From: Streptomyces cinnabarinus
GTDB taxonomy: Bacteria > Actinomycetota > Actinomycetes > Streptomycetales > Streptomycetaceae
Reading direction: 5' to 3'
Assembly (NCBI RefSeq): GCF_027270315.1
Contig: NZ_CP114413.1
Location: 9,238,001-9,302,000 of the forward strand
DNA length: 64,000 bases
In this document: one piece after another, positions 1 to 8,346 of the stretch
Position numbering within the stretch: position 1 is the first letter of the stretch
Layout of the letters: the number at the start of each line of letters is the position of its first letter
Position numbers and translations under genes: made by a program
The notes under the pieces: generated by a model
Told to the model about the DNA's origin: nothing
Databases searched by the model: none
Seen by the model: the letters and a program-made list of their open reading frames with translations, nothing else

Positions 1-459
1 GCGGCGAAGACGGCGGTCGGAACGACCAAGGCGTGCAGGTAGGCGAAGAGCGGACGCAGCGCGTGGTCCAGGGTGAGCGAGTGCCGTGCGGTGCCGCCGG
101 TCGAGCCGATCAGTACCGGGGTTCCGGCCAGGGCAGCGGGGTCGATCAGATCGAAGAACGACTTGAACAGACCGCTATAGGAGGCGTGGTAGACCGGTGT
201 GACCGCGATCAGACCGTCGGCGCGGGCCACCGTGCTGATCGCCTCGCCCAGGGCCGGGCTCGGATAGCCCAGGGTCAGGTGGTGGGCGATGCCCACGGCG
301 AGGTCGCGCAGTTCCACGACGCGAACGCCCATGGTCGGCTCCTCCCCGCTGAATTGCCGTTGCACGGCGCTGACGAGCCGGTCGGCGAGGGCGCGTGGAG
401 GAGGGGTAGTTCAGTCCGGCCGACACCGCGACCAGGCGGAGAGGTTGCATTGTGGTCAC
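1..459 (-). pseudogene. CE1759-type NADPH-dependent FMN reductase, frameshifted and cut by the window edge
   Basis: The gene starts at a GTG (457-459) that overlaps the stop of the upstream luciferase-like gene (GTGA), so the two were translationally coupled. The first residues read MTTMQPLRLVAVSAGLNYPS, the nucleotide-binding start of an NADPH-dependent FMN reductase. One extra base near 389-394 breaks the frame. In the shifted frame the protein continues to base 1 with recognisable flavodoxin-like segments (LIAVTPVYHASYSGLFKSF, then GSTGGTARHSL). Such reductases supply reduced FMN to a partner monooxygenase. Family assignment is from pattern recognition. The frameshift is seen directly but could be a sequencing error. 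Confidence 0.7.
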
Positions 460-1145
460 TGTCCTACCGCGCCGGCCGGGCGGCTGACCGCAGGATGTGT
501 GGGGCCGTCCGGCACGTGCGCGGGGTGGCGTGCGTCGAACTCGCGGCGCGGCACCGGGAGGATCTCGCCGAGAAGGTCGAGTTGTTCCATGCCCGTCCTT
601 TCGGGTAACCCGCTCGCATCCAGGCTGAACAACCGACGCTGATAGTCGCCGAAGGCGTCCCGGAAGGACGGGGTCTTGTCGATGACCTCTTGGGGACGGC
701 CCACGGTCAGCGGAGTCTGCTCGGCCACGTCTTCCAGCGACGTGCCGCCGTAGAGGGGCATGGTGCGAAAGTACGGCCGGTAGTCCCTCACAGCGTCCTG
801 GGATCTGCGCCGCATGAACACCTGGCCGCCGAGACCTACGACGGCCTGGTCCTGCGGGCCGTGGCCGTAGTGCTCGAAGCGCTGCCGGTACAGGTTCACC
901 AAGGGCACGAAGTGCTCGCGGGGGAAGAAGATGTGGTTGGCGAAGAAGCCATCGTCGTAGGACGCGGCCTGTTCGGCGATTTCAGGGCTGCGGATCGAGC
1001 CGTGCCAAACGAGCGGCGGCGTGCCCGCGAGTGGGCGCGGGGTTGAGGTGAATCCCCGCAGAGGGGTGCGGAACTTGCCCTCCCAGTCGACGACGTCCTC
1101 CCGCCACAGCCGACGCAGGAGGTCGTAGTTCTCGATGGCGAGGCG
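456..1145 (-). pseudogene. CE1758-type luciferase-like monooxygenase, 5' truncated
   Basis: From about 1142 downward the frame encodes the C-terminal two thirds of an FMN-dependent luciferase-like monooxygenase: LAIENYDLLRRLWREDVVDW, then WHGSIRSPEIAEQAA, GLGGQVFMRR and a tail EQLDLLGEILPVPRREF. Family members are about 350 residues. Here roughly the first 135 residues, which include the flavin-barrel start, are absent and replaced by unrelated sequence with no plausible start. The stop overlaps the start of the FMN reductase, so this was a two-component oxygenase operon. I infer a deletion or rearrangement near 1145. Both partners are broken, so the pair is probably non-functional. Confidence 0.75.
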
Positions 1146-1770
1146 AAGGCCGCCAGCGCCTGACGACTGCACGTCAGCCGCCTGGTGCCGATCTGTCGTC
1201 GCCGCGCGGTCAGCTCCAGCCGCAGACAGCCGCAGTGCTGAAGTGCACAGATGTAACCCAACTTGGGTGGGCAATGACTCGGAGTTCGGCGGAGAAGGTT
1301 GCCGTTAGTCGACAACCCATCTACTTGGGGCTTCGTCGTCCCGTCACCGCAACCCCTCGATCTCACAGTCAGGTTGGAAGGGGCTCACTGTGTGCTGGCG
1401 CGTCGTCGGAGGCGCCCTGCGGAGCCCGGCGCGCCGGGCCGGCGGACCGTGCGCTGGCAGCACCGTGATGGAACGCCTCCGTCGTGGCTTGGCTGCGCAC
1501 GAGTGAGAGCCCGCAAGCGTCACCAGGAGTCCAGGCTGCACCCGGCACTGGCAAGGCGCAGCCGGCTGCCGGTGAGCAGTCCGGCTTCCGGCATGCGGCG
1601 CGGGGATCATGCTTCATCTGTTGCATCAGGGCCGACCCGAGGCCGGGATGCGGACGCTCGGCGCGGCAGCATCCCGTCTGCCTGGGCGCGGTGGCCCCGC
1701 GCCCAGAATGAGAACTGCGCAACTGGAACGACTGTTGCGCACCGCCCGGAGGCGACGCGGCTGCGCAGGT
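1146..1770. other. Gene-less stretch
   Basis: No frame on either strand shows a recognisable domain. Open frames here are low-complexity arginine/alanine/proline runs typical of GC-rich non-coding DNA. The left edge coincides with the breakpoint of the truncated luciferase-like gene, so it may be rearrangement scar. Confidence 0.5.
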
Positions 1771-2835
1771 TCAGCCGGCGGACAGCGTGGGGTAGTCGGT
1801 GTAGCCGACCTCGCCGCCGCCGTAGAAGGTGGCCGGGTCGGGGTTGTTGAGGGGGGCGCCGGTGCGGATGCGCTCGACGAGGTCGGGGTTGGCAAGCGCC
1901 ATCATGCCCACGGTGACGACGTCAGCCAGATCGGTCTCGATGTCCTTGACGCGGGTGGCGATGTCGGCGCCGGGCCGGTTGAGGAGCAGCGCGGTCGGCC
2001 ATTCACGTCGCAGGCTGTGCAGCAGTTCCTCGTCGCCTCCGGCGACAACGTGCAGGTAGGCCAGGTTCAGCGGGGCGAGGGCCCGGACCAGCGCGGGATA
2101 CAGCCGCGCAGTGTCCTCCTCGGTGATGTCGTTGAACGGATTCCCGGGGGAGATCCGGATACCGGTCCGCTCGGCCCCGATCTCGTCGGCCACGGCCGCG
2201 GCCACCTCGACGGCGAAACGGATCCGGTTGTCCACCGAGCCGCCGTAGCGGTCGGTGCGCTTGTTGGCGTTGCTGGAGAGGAACTGGTGGACGAGGTAAC
2301 CGTTGGCCGCGTGGATCTCCACGGCGTCGGCGCCGGCCTCGATGGCGGCGGCCGCTGCCTTGCGGAAGTCCCGCACGGTCTCGGTGACTTCCTCGGTGGA
2401 CAACTCCCGCGGAACCGGCATCTCCTGCGGCCCGGACATGGTGAACATTGCGCCGGCGGGCTGGATGGCCGACGGTGCCACGGGCTGGCGGCCGTGGGGC
2501 GTGTTGGACGGGTGGGAGATACGTCCCACGTGCATGAGCTGGATGGCGACCTGGCCGCCGGCCGCGTGCACGCCGTCGGTGACCGTGCGCCATCCGGCGA
2601 TCTGCTCGGCGGTGTGGATACCGGGGGTGAGCAGGTAGCCCTGCCCGTCGGCGGAGGGCTGGGTGCCTTCGGTGATGAGGAGGCCTGTCGAGGCGCGCTG
2701 GGTGTAGTACGCGGCGTTCAGTGCGGTCGGCACGCCCTCCGCGGTGGACCGGTCCCGGGTCATCGGGGCCATCGCAAGGCGGTGCGGCAGCTCGAGCTTG
2801 CCCAGGGTTGCAGGGTTCCACAGGTGTGCAGTCAT
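1771..2835 (-). CDS. Old Yellow Enzyme family alkene reductase
   Basis: A 354-residue FMN-dependent ene-reductase of the OYE/NemA/xenobiotic reductase group, which reduces activated C=C bonds or nitro groups of electrophiles with NAD(P)H. The start ATG at 2833-2835 (MTAHLWNPA) follows a GGAG ribosome site. A longer frame upstream lacks homology. Motifs: LWNPATLGKLELPHRLAMAPMT at the N terminus, the substrate-binding pair in VEIHAANGYLVHQF (His and Asn), and NKRTDRYGGSVDNRIRF. The length is normal for the family. An inverted repeat just upstream suggests its own repressor. No regulator gene adjoins it. Probably cytoplasmic detoxification. Confidence 0.92.
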   Translation of the reverse strand: MTAHLWNPATLGKLELPHRLAMAPMTRDRSTAEGVPTALNAAYYTQRASTGLLITEGTQPSADGQGYLLTPGIHTAEQIAGWRTVTDGVHAAGGQVAIQLMHVGRISHPSNTPHGRQPVAPSAIQPAGAMFTMSGPQEMPVPRELSTEEVTETVRDFRKAAAAAIEAGADAVEIHAANGYLVHQFLSSNANKRTDRYGGSVDNRIRFAVEVAAAVADEIGAERTGIRISPGNPFNDITEEDTARLYPALVRALAPLNLAYLHVVAGGDEELLHSLRREWPTALLLNRPGADIATRVKDIETDLADVVTVGMMALANPDLVERIRTGAPLNNPDPATFYGGGEVGYTDYPTLSAG

Positions 2836-2857
2836 CGCAGTCTCCAACGGTTTCAGT

Positions 2858-2897
2858 GGCTGGCCACATAAAAGTAGCACCCACTATGTGGCTAGCC
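2858..2897. promoter_or_regulatory. Inverted repeat, probable operator of the OYE gene
   Basis: Arms GGCTGGCCACATA (2858-2870) and TATGTGGCTAGCC (2885-2897) match as a 13-base inverted repeat with one mismatch and a 14-base spacer. The repeat ends 22 bases before the OYE start codon. OYE genes are often controlled by HxlR-, TetR- or MarR-type repressors that sense electrophiles. The regulator is not encoded next door, so its identity is unknown. Confidence 0.55.
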
Positions 2898-3003
2898 AAG
2901 TGAATGTCCGTGGGGCTCCACTCCGGCGCCGGGCCGGCACCGGGGCGATGCCGTGGAGACCGGTGTCATCTCACACCCGGCTGGACCCCCGTCGTCGAGA
3001 GCG

Positions 3004-3366
3004 TCAGCACCGGGGAAGGCCGGTGGCCGGGACGGTCACCGCTACTGGACTTTGGGCGCGGGAGAGGCGTGATCGCACGGTGCTGGGCGATACGCCGAGG
3101 GCCTCACTGGCGGCCGCGTAGCTCAGGCCCGACCAGACGCACAGGGCGAACACCTCGTGCTCGGGTCCGCGGAGCTGGTTCAGTGCGGCGTGGGCCGCGG
3201 CGAGTCGTTCAGCGTCCTCCATGCGGACAACGAGTCTGTCGGCGAAGTCGGGCACGGTCTCGTGGTCTGCTGGCCGGCCCGGGAGGCGGGCGAGTGCGGC
3301 GCTGTGACGGCGGGCAGCGCGGCGGGTATTGCGCAGGACGTTGGCGACGATTCCGTACCGTCAGGG
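3004..3366 (-). pseudogene. ECF sigma-70 factor fragment (region 4)
   Basis: The frame contains a clear sigma-70 region 4 helix-turn-helix: LNQLRGPEHEVFALCVWSGL, then SYAAASEALGVSPSTVRSRL. It is preceded by YGIVANVLRNTRRAARRHSA, the usual link between regions 2 and 4. A TGA lies just upstream of this link. Region 2 is absent and the tail after SRA is replaced by unrelated residues. Intact ECF factors are about 170-200 residues. This is a remnant truncated at both ends. Confidence 0.65.
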
Positions 3367-3806
3367 CCGTAGGGCGTCGTCCTCGGGTGTCCGGGCATCG
3401 GCACGGTCCTCTTCGGGAGCCTCGGTGCTGGGTCTCAGCTTCTTTGCCCCCGGTCGCACAGGCTCGTTCGAGCAGTCGCGCCTTCTCGCGCTGCTGACTG
3501 CCGCGGAAGAAGGCTCCACGGTCGGCCCTCGCGGGCCGGACCGCGCCTTCATGTGGTTGTGCTCGGTCTCGGGCCCTGTTCCTCACGGCGATCCGTTGCA
3601 CCGGTGCGTCGAGTTGGCCTGCGATGGGCACCTTTCGGCACCGCATGAATGCGTCCGCGACACGGTCATGAAGTCGCGGAGGAGTTGTGCGGGTGGAGGC
3701 CGATAGCGGGCGTTGGTTCCGGCTGTCTGCAGCGGCCGGTGCCGGGGGTCGGCCGGGTGACGGGGGAGCGGTTGGACGGTGGGGGTGCCGCCGGATGAGG
3801 ACCTCT
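3367..3806. other. Gene-less stretch
   Basis: Only short arginine-rich frames are present, with no recognisable domain, between the sigma-factor remnant and the MarR gene stop. Confidence 0.5.
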
Positions 3807-4364
3807 TCAGTCCTGTGCCGGGTTCGGGCCGGGCCGGCGCCGTTTGCGTGGTGAGGCGGAGCGGGGCGGTTGGGTACGCATGTGGTCGCGTACGCGGGTC
3901 ATGATGTCGCCGAGGTGGTGCAGGTCATCGCGGGTCATGGGATCGAACAGCAGCTGGCGGGCGAGCTGGATGTGACCGGGCAGGATGCGGTGGAAGAGGG
4001 CCAGGCCGTCCTGGGTGAGGGTGACGGCTCTTGCGCGGTCGTCGTCGGCGTCGGGGCCGCGGGCAATCAGGCCGGCCTTTTCCAGCTGGCCGGCCTGGTA
4101 GGTCAGGCCGCTGCGGCTGTAGACGACGCCGTCCGCCAGCTGGGTCATGGTCAGCGGGCCGGGTGCGTCGGCGAGACGGGCCAGTAGTTCGAATTGCACG
4201 TAGCTGATGCCGCCCTCCGCGCGCAGCTGCTGTTCGAGCTGGTACTGGAGCAGGCTTACGGCCTCCAGGAGCACAAAGTAGGTGCTCAGCTGAGCGGGAT
4301 CGAGCGACTGGGCACCGGGTCCGGCAGCGGGGCTGAGCTGGGCGTCGGGGCGGATCTCGGTCAT
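3807..4364 (-). CDS. MarR family transcriptional regulator
   Basis: A 185-residue winged-helix repressor. The dimerisation helices at the start (STYFVLLEAVSLLQYQLEQQ) are followed by the DNA-binding wing region LTMTQLADGVVYSRSGLTYQ, then AGQLEKAGLIARGPDADDDR with the DxR wing typical of MarR. The ATG at 4362-4364 follows GAGGGG. It is transcribed away from the quinone-reductase operon, and closely similar 16-base palindromes lie next to its own start and ahead of that operon. It therefore probably represses both and is released by a phenolic or quinone-type ligand. The ligand is not deducible. Confidence 0.9.
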   Translation of the reverse strand: MTEIRPDAQLSPAAGPGAQSLDPAQLSTYFVLLEAVSLLQYQLEQQLRAEGGISYVQFELLARLADAPGPLTMTQLADGVVYSRSGLTYQAGQLEKAGLIARGPDADDDRARAVTLTQDGLALFHRILPGHIQLARQLLFDPMTRDDLHHLGDIMTRVRDHMRTQPPRSASPRKRRRPGPNPAQD

Positions 4365-4379
4365 CCCCTCAGGCTACAT

Positions 4380-4395
4380 GCTGCGAATTTGAAGC
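4380..4395. promoter_or_regulatory. MarR operator copy ahead of the marR-type gene
   Basis: GCTGCGAATTTGAAGC differs at two positions from the perfect palindrome found at 4685-4700. It lies 16 bases upstream of the regulator's start codon, where binding would block its own transcription. The match to the other two sites supports autoregulation. Confidence 0.6.
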
Positions 4396-4621
4396 ACTAC
4401 GCCGAGCGCCCCTGCGTCGCACAGGCTCCGCGTCCGGCGATCTGCCTGGTTCCCGGAACCTTGCGATCGCTGTCGATCAGGGTGCGGCGCCGCCGCCGTG
4501 TGCGGCCTTCGTCCCCGCCGTCGACGGGCTGGATCCGCCCACGTTTCGCGTACTGGGTGAGTCGCCCCGGGATTGCGGTGGTGCGGCGCAGCCGTCTCGG
4601 GTGACCGCTGGGTCAGTGGAT

Positions 4622-4637
4622 TGTGACGAGCGTCACA
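4622..4637. promoter_or_regulatory. Crp-like palindrome
   Basis: TGTGACG-AG-CGTCACA is a perfect 7-base inverted repeat. It fits the classical CRP pattern TGTGA-N6-TCACA and the Streptomyces Crp pattern GTG-N6-GNCAC. It lies upstream of the MarR operators and the quinone-reductase promoter. Binding is not proven by sequence alone. Confidence 0.45.
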
Positions 4638-4652
4638 TCCGTGGGCGGGATT

Positions 4653-4700
4653 GCTTCGCATTCGAAGCAAGTTATGGTCAATGCGCTTCGAATTCGAAGC
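4653..4700. promoter_or_regulatory. Tandem MarR operators and likely promoter of the quinone-reductase operon
   Basis: Site 1 GCTTCGCATTCGAAGC (4653-4668) has one mismatched pair. Site 2 GCTTCGAATTCGAAGC (4685-4700) is a perfect 16-base palindrome. The centres are 32 bases apart, about three helix turns, suiting cooperative dimers on one DNA face. A plausible promoter, TTGCTT (4651-4656) and TATGGT (4672-4677) with a 15-base spacer, overlaps site 1. The start codon is at 4722. The same motif stands next to the divergent MarR gene. Confidence 0.7.
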
Positions 4701-4721
4701 ACATTGACTCTAGGAGAGATC

Positions 4722-5654
4722 ATGAAGGCAGTGCGTTACCACTCCTACGGCGACAGCGACGTCCTGGTCTACGAGGACACCGACCGTCCTGGAGCGGGTG
4801 AGGGCCAGGTCGTGGTGCGAGTAGCCTCCACCGCGTTCAGCCCCGCGGACGCCGCGATCCGTGCGGGCTTCCTGCACGAGGTGTTTCCGCTGGCCTTCCC
4901 GCACATCCCGGGCTACGACGTGGCCGGGGTGATCACCGAGGTCGGCGAAGGGGTCAGCGAATGGAAGGCCGGTGACGCAGTGGTGGCGTTCCTGCCCATG
5001 AACCAGCCTGGAGCGGCCGCAGAGTACGCCACCGTGCCAGCCGAAGCGCTGGCCCGTGCCCCGAAGAGCGTCAACCTGGCCGATGCCGCGGCTCTCCCGT
5101 CGACCGGACTGACCGCCTGGCAGTCGCTGTTCGTGCACGCCGACCTCAAGGCCGGGCAGAACGTCCTGGTCAACGGCGCGGGCGGGGCTGTCGGCGGCTA
5201 CGCCGTCCAGCTCGCCCGGCAGGCTGGTGCCACCGTCATCGCCACCGCCAGCCCGCGCAGCGCCGACCGCCTGCGCTCCTATGGCGCCGAGCAGATCATC
5301 GACTACCTGGCCACACCACTGCATCAGGCGGTGGCCGGACAGCGGTTCGATGTGGTGCTGAACCTGGTGCCCACCAGCCCCGAGGAGACCGCGGCTCTCG
5401 TGGACCTGGTCGCCGACGGAGGAGCGTTCGTCAGCACGACCACCCCGGGCCCTGAGAACCCCGCGCGCGAAGTGCGCACGGTACGGGTCTTCGCCCTCAG
5501 CGACGCCGCCCAACTCACCGAACTGGTCTCCCGGGTGGACGCCGGCGATCTGAAGATCGACGTCGCCCAGCGGCGCCCACTGGCCGACCTGGCAGCCGTC
5601 CACGAGGACGCCACTGCCGGACGGCTGCCCGGCAAGACCGTCCTGACCCCTTGA
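4722..5654 (+). CDS. NADP-dependent quinone/alkene oxidoreductase (zinc-independent MDR family)
   Basis: A 310-residue medium-chain reductase of the quinone oxidoreductase type. The ATG at 4722 follows TAGGAGAGATC. The N-terminal GroES-like domain includes FPHIPGYDVAGVITEVGEGV. The Rossmann domain carries the NADPH loop NVLVNGAGGAVGGYAVQLAR. Zinc ligands are missing, as expected for this branch. It probably reduces quinones or enones with NADPH in the cytoplasm. It is the first gene behind the palindromic MarR operators and is followed by an esterase and a luciferase-like oxidoreductase in the same direction. Physiological substrate unknown. Confidence 0.9.
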   Translation: MKAVRYHSYGDSDVLVYEDTDRPGAGEGQVVVRVASTAFSPADAAIRAGFLHEVFPLAFPHIPGYDVAGVITEVGEGVSEWKAGDAVVAFLPMNQPGAAAEYATVPAEALARAPKSVNLADAAALPSTGLTAWQSLFVHADLKAGQNVLVNGAGGAVGGYAVQLARQAGATVIATASPRSADRLRSYGAEQIIDYLATPLHQAVAGQRFDVVLNLVPTSPEETAALVDLVADGGAFVSTTTPGPENPAREVRTVRVFALSDAAQLTELVSRVDAGDLKIDVAQRRPLADLAAVHEDATAGRLPGKTVLTP

Positions 5655-5749
5655 CTCACCCGACGCCGGTTCCAGCACCTGCCGGGCCCGTGAACCTCAT
5701 GCATCACCCCGCGCCAGTAGCCACCCTGACACCACCCTCGGAGGGCATC

Positions 5750-6721
5750 ATGACCGCAACATCCGTGTCCCAGACACCCGCCCGCCCGCCCTACGATCCG
5801 GAGCTCGGGACCCTACTGGCCAACAGCCCGCTGCCCGCCGCCATCACGCCAGACATGATCGAACCGCTGCGCGCTGCTCCCTTCACCGCCCCGATCGAGG
5901 AAGTTCTCGCCACCCGTGCCCTCGACCACGAGGTCGTCACCGTCCCCGGCCCGGACGGCGAGCTGACCGCCTCCGTGTTCACCCCACGCGGCAAGACCAC
6001 GGCCGGACCGGGCATCTACTTCCTTCACGGCGGCGGCTTCATCATCGGCGATCGATTCACCGGCATCGTGAACATCCTCGACTACGCCATAGAACACAAT
6101 GCCGTGGTCGTCTCCCTCGACTACCGGCTCGCCCCCGAGCACCCGGACCCGGCTCCGGTGGAGGACGCCTACGCCGGCTTCATATGGACCGCAGCCCACG
6201 CCGCCGACCTCGGCATCGACCCCGAGCGGATCCTGCTCGCCGGCACCTCCGCCGGCGGCGGCCTGGCCGCAGGGGTGGCCCTGCTGGCCCGCGACCGTCA
6301 GGGCCCGAAGGCACTGGCACAGATGTTGATGAGCCCGATGATCGACGACCGCGACCAAACGGTCTCCACCCTGCAGTACACCGGCACCGGATCCTGGAGC
6401 CGAGAGAGCAACACCACCGGCTGGACCGCGCTGCTCGGCGACCGGCGCGCCACCGATACCGTATCCCCCTACGCTTCCCCCGCCCGCGCCGCCGACCTCT
6501 CCGGCCTGCCCCCGGCCTTCATCGACGTCGGCTCTGCCGAGGTCTTCCGGGACGAGGACGTCGCCTACGCCTCCCGGCTGTGGGCCGCCGGTGTGCAGGT
6601 GGAACTCCACGTGTGGGCCGGAGGCTTCCACATCTTCGACGGCGCCGCCCCCGCCGCGGCCCTGTCCCGGGCCGCCCTCGCCGCCCGCGAAGCCTGGGTG
6701 CGCCGCACTCTCACCAGCTGA
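5750..6721 (+). CDS. Alpha/beta hydrolase of the hormone-sensitive lipase family (fold 3)
   Basis: A 323-residue esterase. The ATG at 5750 follows GGAGGG. An in-frame extension back to 5651 lacks a ribosome site and homology. Motifs: oxyanion-hole HGGGF, then VVSLDYRLAPEHPDPAPVED, nucleophile GTSAGGG (Ser), acid Asp in VFRDEDVAY and His in GGFHIFDGA. It lies 95 bases after the quinone reductase, so is probably co-transcribed under MarR control. It would hydrolyse small acyl esters or lactones, possibly products of the neighbouring oxidoreductases. Confidence 0.9.
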   Translation: MTATSVSQTPARPPYDPELGTLLANSPLPAAITPDMIEPLRAAPFTAPIEEVLATRALDHEVVTVPGPDGELTASVFTPRGKTTAGPGIYFLHGGGFIIGDRFTGIVNILDYAIEHNAVVVSLDYRLAPEHPDPAPVEDAYAGFIWTAAHAADLGIDPERILLAGTSAGGGLAAGVALLARDRQGPKALAQMLMSPMIDDRDQTVSTLQYTGTGSWSRESNTTGWTALLGDRRATDTVSPYASPARAADLSGLPPAFIDVGSAEVFRDEDVAYASRLWAAGVQVELHVWAGGFHIFDGAAPAAALSRAALAAREAWVRRTLTS

Positions 6722-6928
6722 CTGCCTACGCCGGCGGATCTGGCGCGCTGGGGCCGGGACCCACAGGTCCCAGCCCCAGCCAGCCGCGAACACACCACCC
6801 CAGCTCCCGCGGTTGGGAGAGCCTGCGGGGCGTACGGGCGCCACTGCTCCGGTCTCGGCACGCTGGCCCTTGTGCCGCGATGACCCCTCACGTACTCACC
6901 ATGCAACTCTGGCCCAAGGAGGCACTCC

Positions 6929-7807
6929 ATGGCCCTGCCCGTCCTGTTCGGCGCGAACGTCGACCCGCTCGCACTGCCCACCGGACGCTCCGGTGACCAG
7001 GCCCGGCTGATCGACGACCTCGGCCTGGACCTGCTCACCATCCAGGATCACCCGTACCAGTCGGCGTTCGACGACACCTGGACGCTGCTCAGCTTCCTGG
7101 CCGCGCGGACGCGGCAGGTCACGCTGGTCCCGACGGTCGCCTCGCTGCCCCTGCGCCCGCCCGCCGTGCTGGCGAAGGCGACCGCGACCCTGGACCGGCT
7201 GACCGGATCGCGGATCCAACTCGGCCTGGGCGCCGGGGCCTTCTGGGAAGCCGTCAAGGCCATGGGTGGCCCGGCCCGCACGCCGAAAGAGGCCGTGGAC
7301 GCCCTGGACGAAGCGATCACCGTCATCCGGGCGATGTGGAGCGGTCGCAGTAGTGCCCGCACGCCCGGCGAGCACTACTCCCTCGCCGGTATCCACCCTG
7401 GCCCCGCGCCCAGTCCCGGCCTGGGCCTCTGGCTGGGCTCGTACGGGCCGCGGATGCTGGCCCTGACCGGTGCACGGGCCGACGGTTGGCTGCCCTCGCA
7501 CGCCTACCTCGAACTTGACGCGCTGCCTGAAGCCGTCCAGCGCCTGGACGACGCCGCGACGGCCGCAGGACGTGATCCGAGCGCGATCCGCAAGATCTAC
7601 AACATTGCTGGCGTGATCCAGCCCTCCACGGAAGGCCCGTTCCGCGGACCGGTCGCCCAGTGGACCGACCAGCTCGGGGAACTTGTGCGCAGCAATGGCA
7701 TGAACGGTTTCGTCATCTGGCCCGAACGCGATCACGAGCAGCAGATCCGCACCTTCGCCACTGAGGTCGCCCCGGCCGTCCGCGCAGCCCTCGCCCAGGA
7801 CGGTTGA
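6929..7807 (+). CDS. LLM class flavin-dependent oxidoreductase
   Basis: A 292-residue bacterial-luciferase-fold TIM barrel using FMN or F420. A strong AAGGAGG precedes the ATG at 6929. Typical features: a start with VLFGANVDPLALP, LIDDLGLDLLTIQDHPYQ, LDRLTGSRIQLGLGAGAFW and the late strand GLWLGSYGPRMLALTGARADGWLP. The 207-base gap after the esterase allows a separate promoter, but orientation and theme suggest the same regulon. Cofactor and substrate cannot be assigned from sequence. Confidence 0.88.
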   Translation: MALPVLFGANVDPLALPTGRSGDQARLIDDLGLDLLTIQDHPYQSAFDDTWTLLSFLAARTRQVTLVPTVASLPLRPPAVLAKATATLDRLTGSRIQLGLGAGAFWEAVKAMGGPARTPKEAVDALDEAITVIRAMWSGRSSARTPGEHYSLAGIHPGPAPSPGLGLWLGSYGPRMLALTGARADGWLPSHAYLELDALPEAVQRLDDAATAAGRDPSAIRKIYNIAGVIQPSTEGPFRGPVAQWTDQLGELVRSNGMNGFVIWPERDHEQQIRTFATEVAPAVRAALAQDG

Positions 7808-7817
7808 GCTTGCTTAC

Positions 7818-7950
7818 CCGCCTATCGGTGCTGGTGCGCAAGGGTGTGCGCGCCGTTCTACGGTCCCGGTCGGCCGACGCGCTGGACGAGCAGTTGATCG
7901 GGCAGCTGGCGGACCGGGCCCGCGCGAGGGCGGTCCGCTGCAGCAGCTGA
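7818..7950 (+). mobile_element. IS256-family transposase N-terminal remnant
   Basis: The frame reads SADALDEQLIGQLADRARAR, the start of a common actinomycete IS256 transposase. A small deletion and frameshift follow; the next bases in another frame give GGPLQQLTKR, the continuing motif. The rest of the transposase (DDE core) is absent. A decayed 5' fragment. Confidence 0.6.
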
Positions 7951-7957
7951 CCAAGCG

Positions 7958-8140
7958 ATGCCGGCAGTGGCAACAGCCGCAACGGGCCCGGGCCAAGACC
8001 GCTTCCCTCCTGCAGCTGCCGAGGCGTTCGCCTCCACCGGACTGGATGAGGCTACGAAATCCCTGCTGGTGGCCGCGATGCCCGAGCTCTTCGGAGCCCT
8101 CGGCGCTGGGTTGGTGATCGCCGTTGTCACCGCCGTATAG
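7958..8140 (+). CDS. Short frame, possible gene fragment
   Basis: A 60-residue frame (MPAVATAATGPGQDRFPPAA at the start, ending FGALGAGLVIAVVTAV) looks protein-like at its C terminus, with a hydrophobic end that could be a terminal membrane helix of a transporter. It overlaps the tail of the IS256 remnant and has no ribosome site. I do not recognise it. Most likely the 3' stub of a lost gene. Confidence 0.2.
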   Translation: MPAVATAATGPGQDRFPPAAAEAFASTGLDEATKSLLVAAMPELFGALGAGLVIAVVTAV

Positions 8141-8346
8141 CGGAGGCTGCTCCGACACACCTCCCTCTTGTCAGGTCAACGCATGCAGCACCGCGCTCTG
8201 CCGTGCCTCGTCCAGCGCATTCAGGTTGCCGACGTGCGTGCGGATGGTTTGGATTGACATGATCCGGTCTGACAAATGGGGCGCCTGCATCGAAGGGCTG
8301 ACGCTGGAACGCCGGGTGCTGCGCTCACACTGCTTGGGGATGCACT

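Noticed and set aside
1609..2871. A 420-codon plus-strand frame
   Set aside because: Antisense to the Old Yellow Enzyme gene, which has clear motifs and a ribosome site.
8254..8282. TTGACA promoter ahead of the DUF4157 gene
   Set aside because: The TTGACA at 8254-8259 has no convincing -10 element at 16-18 bases, so it was not reported as a feature.
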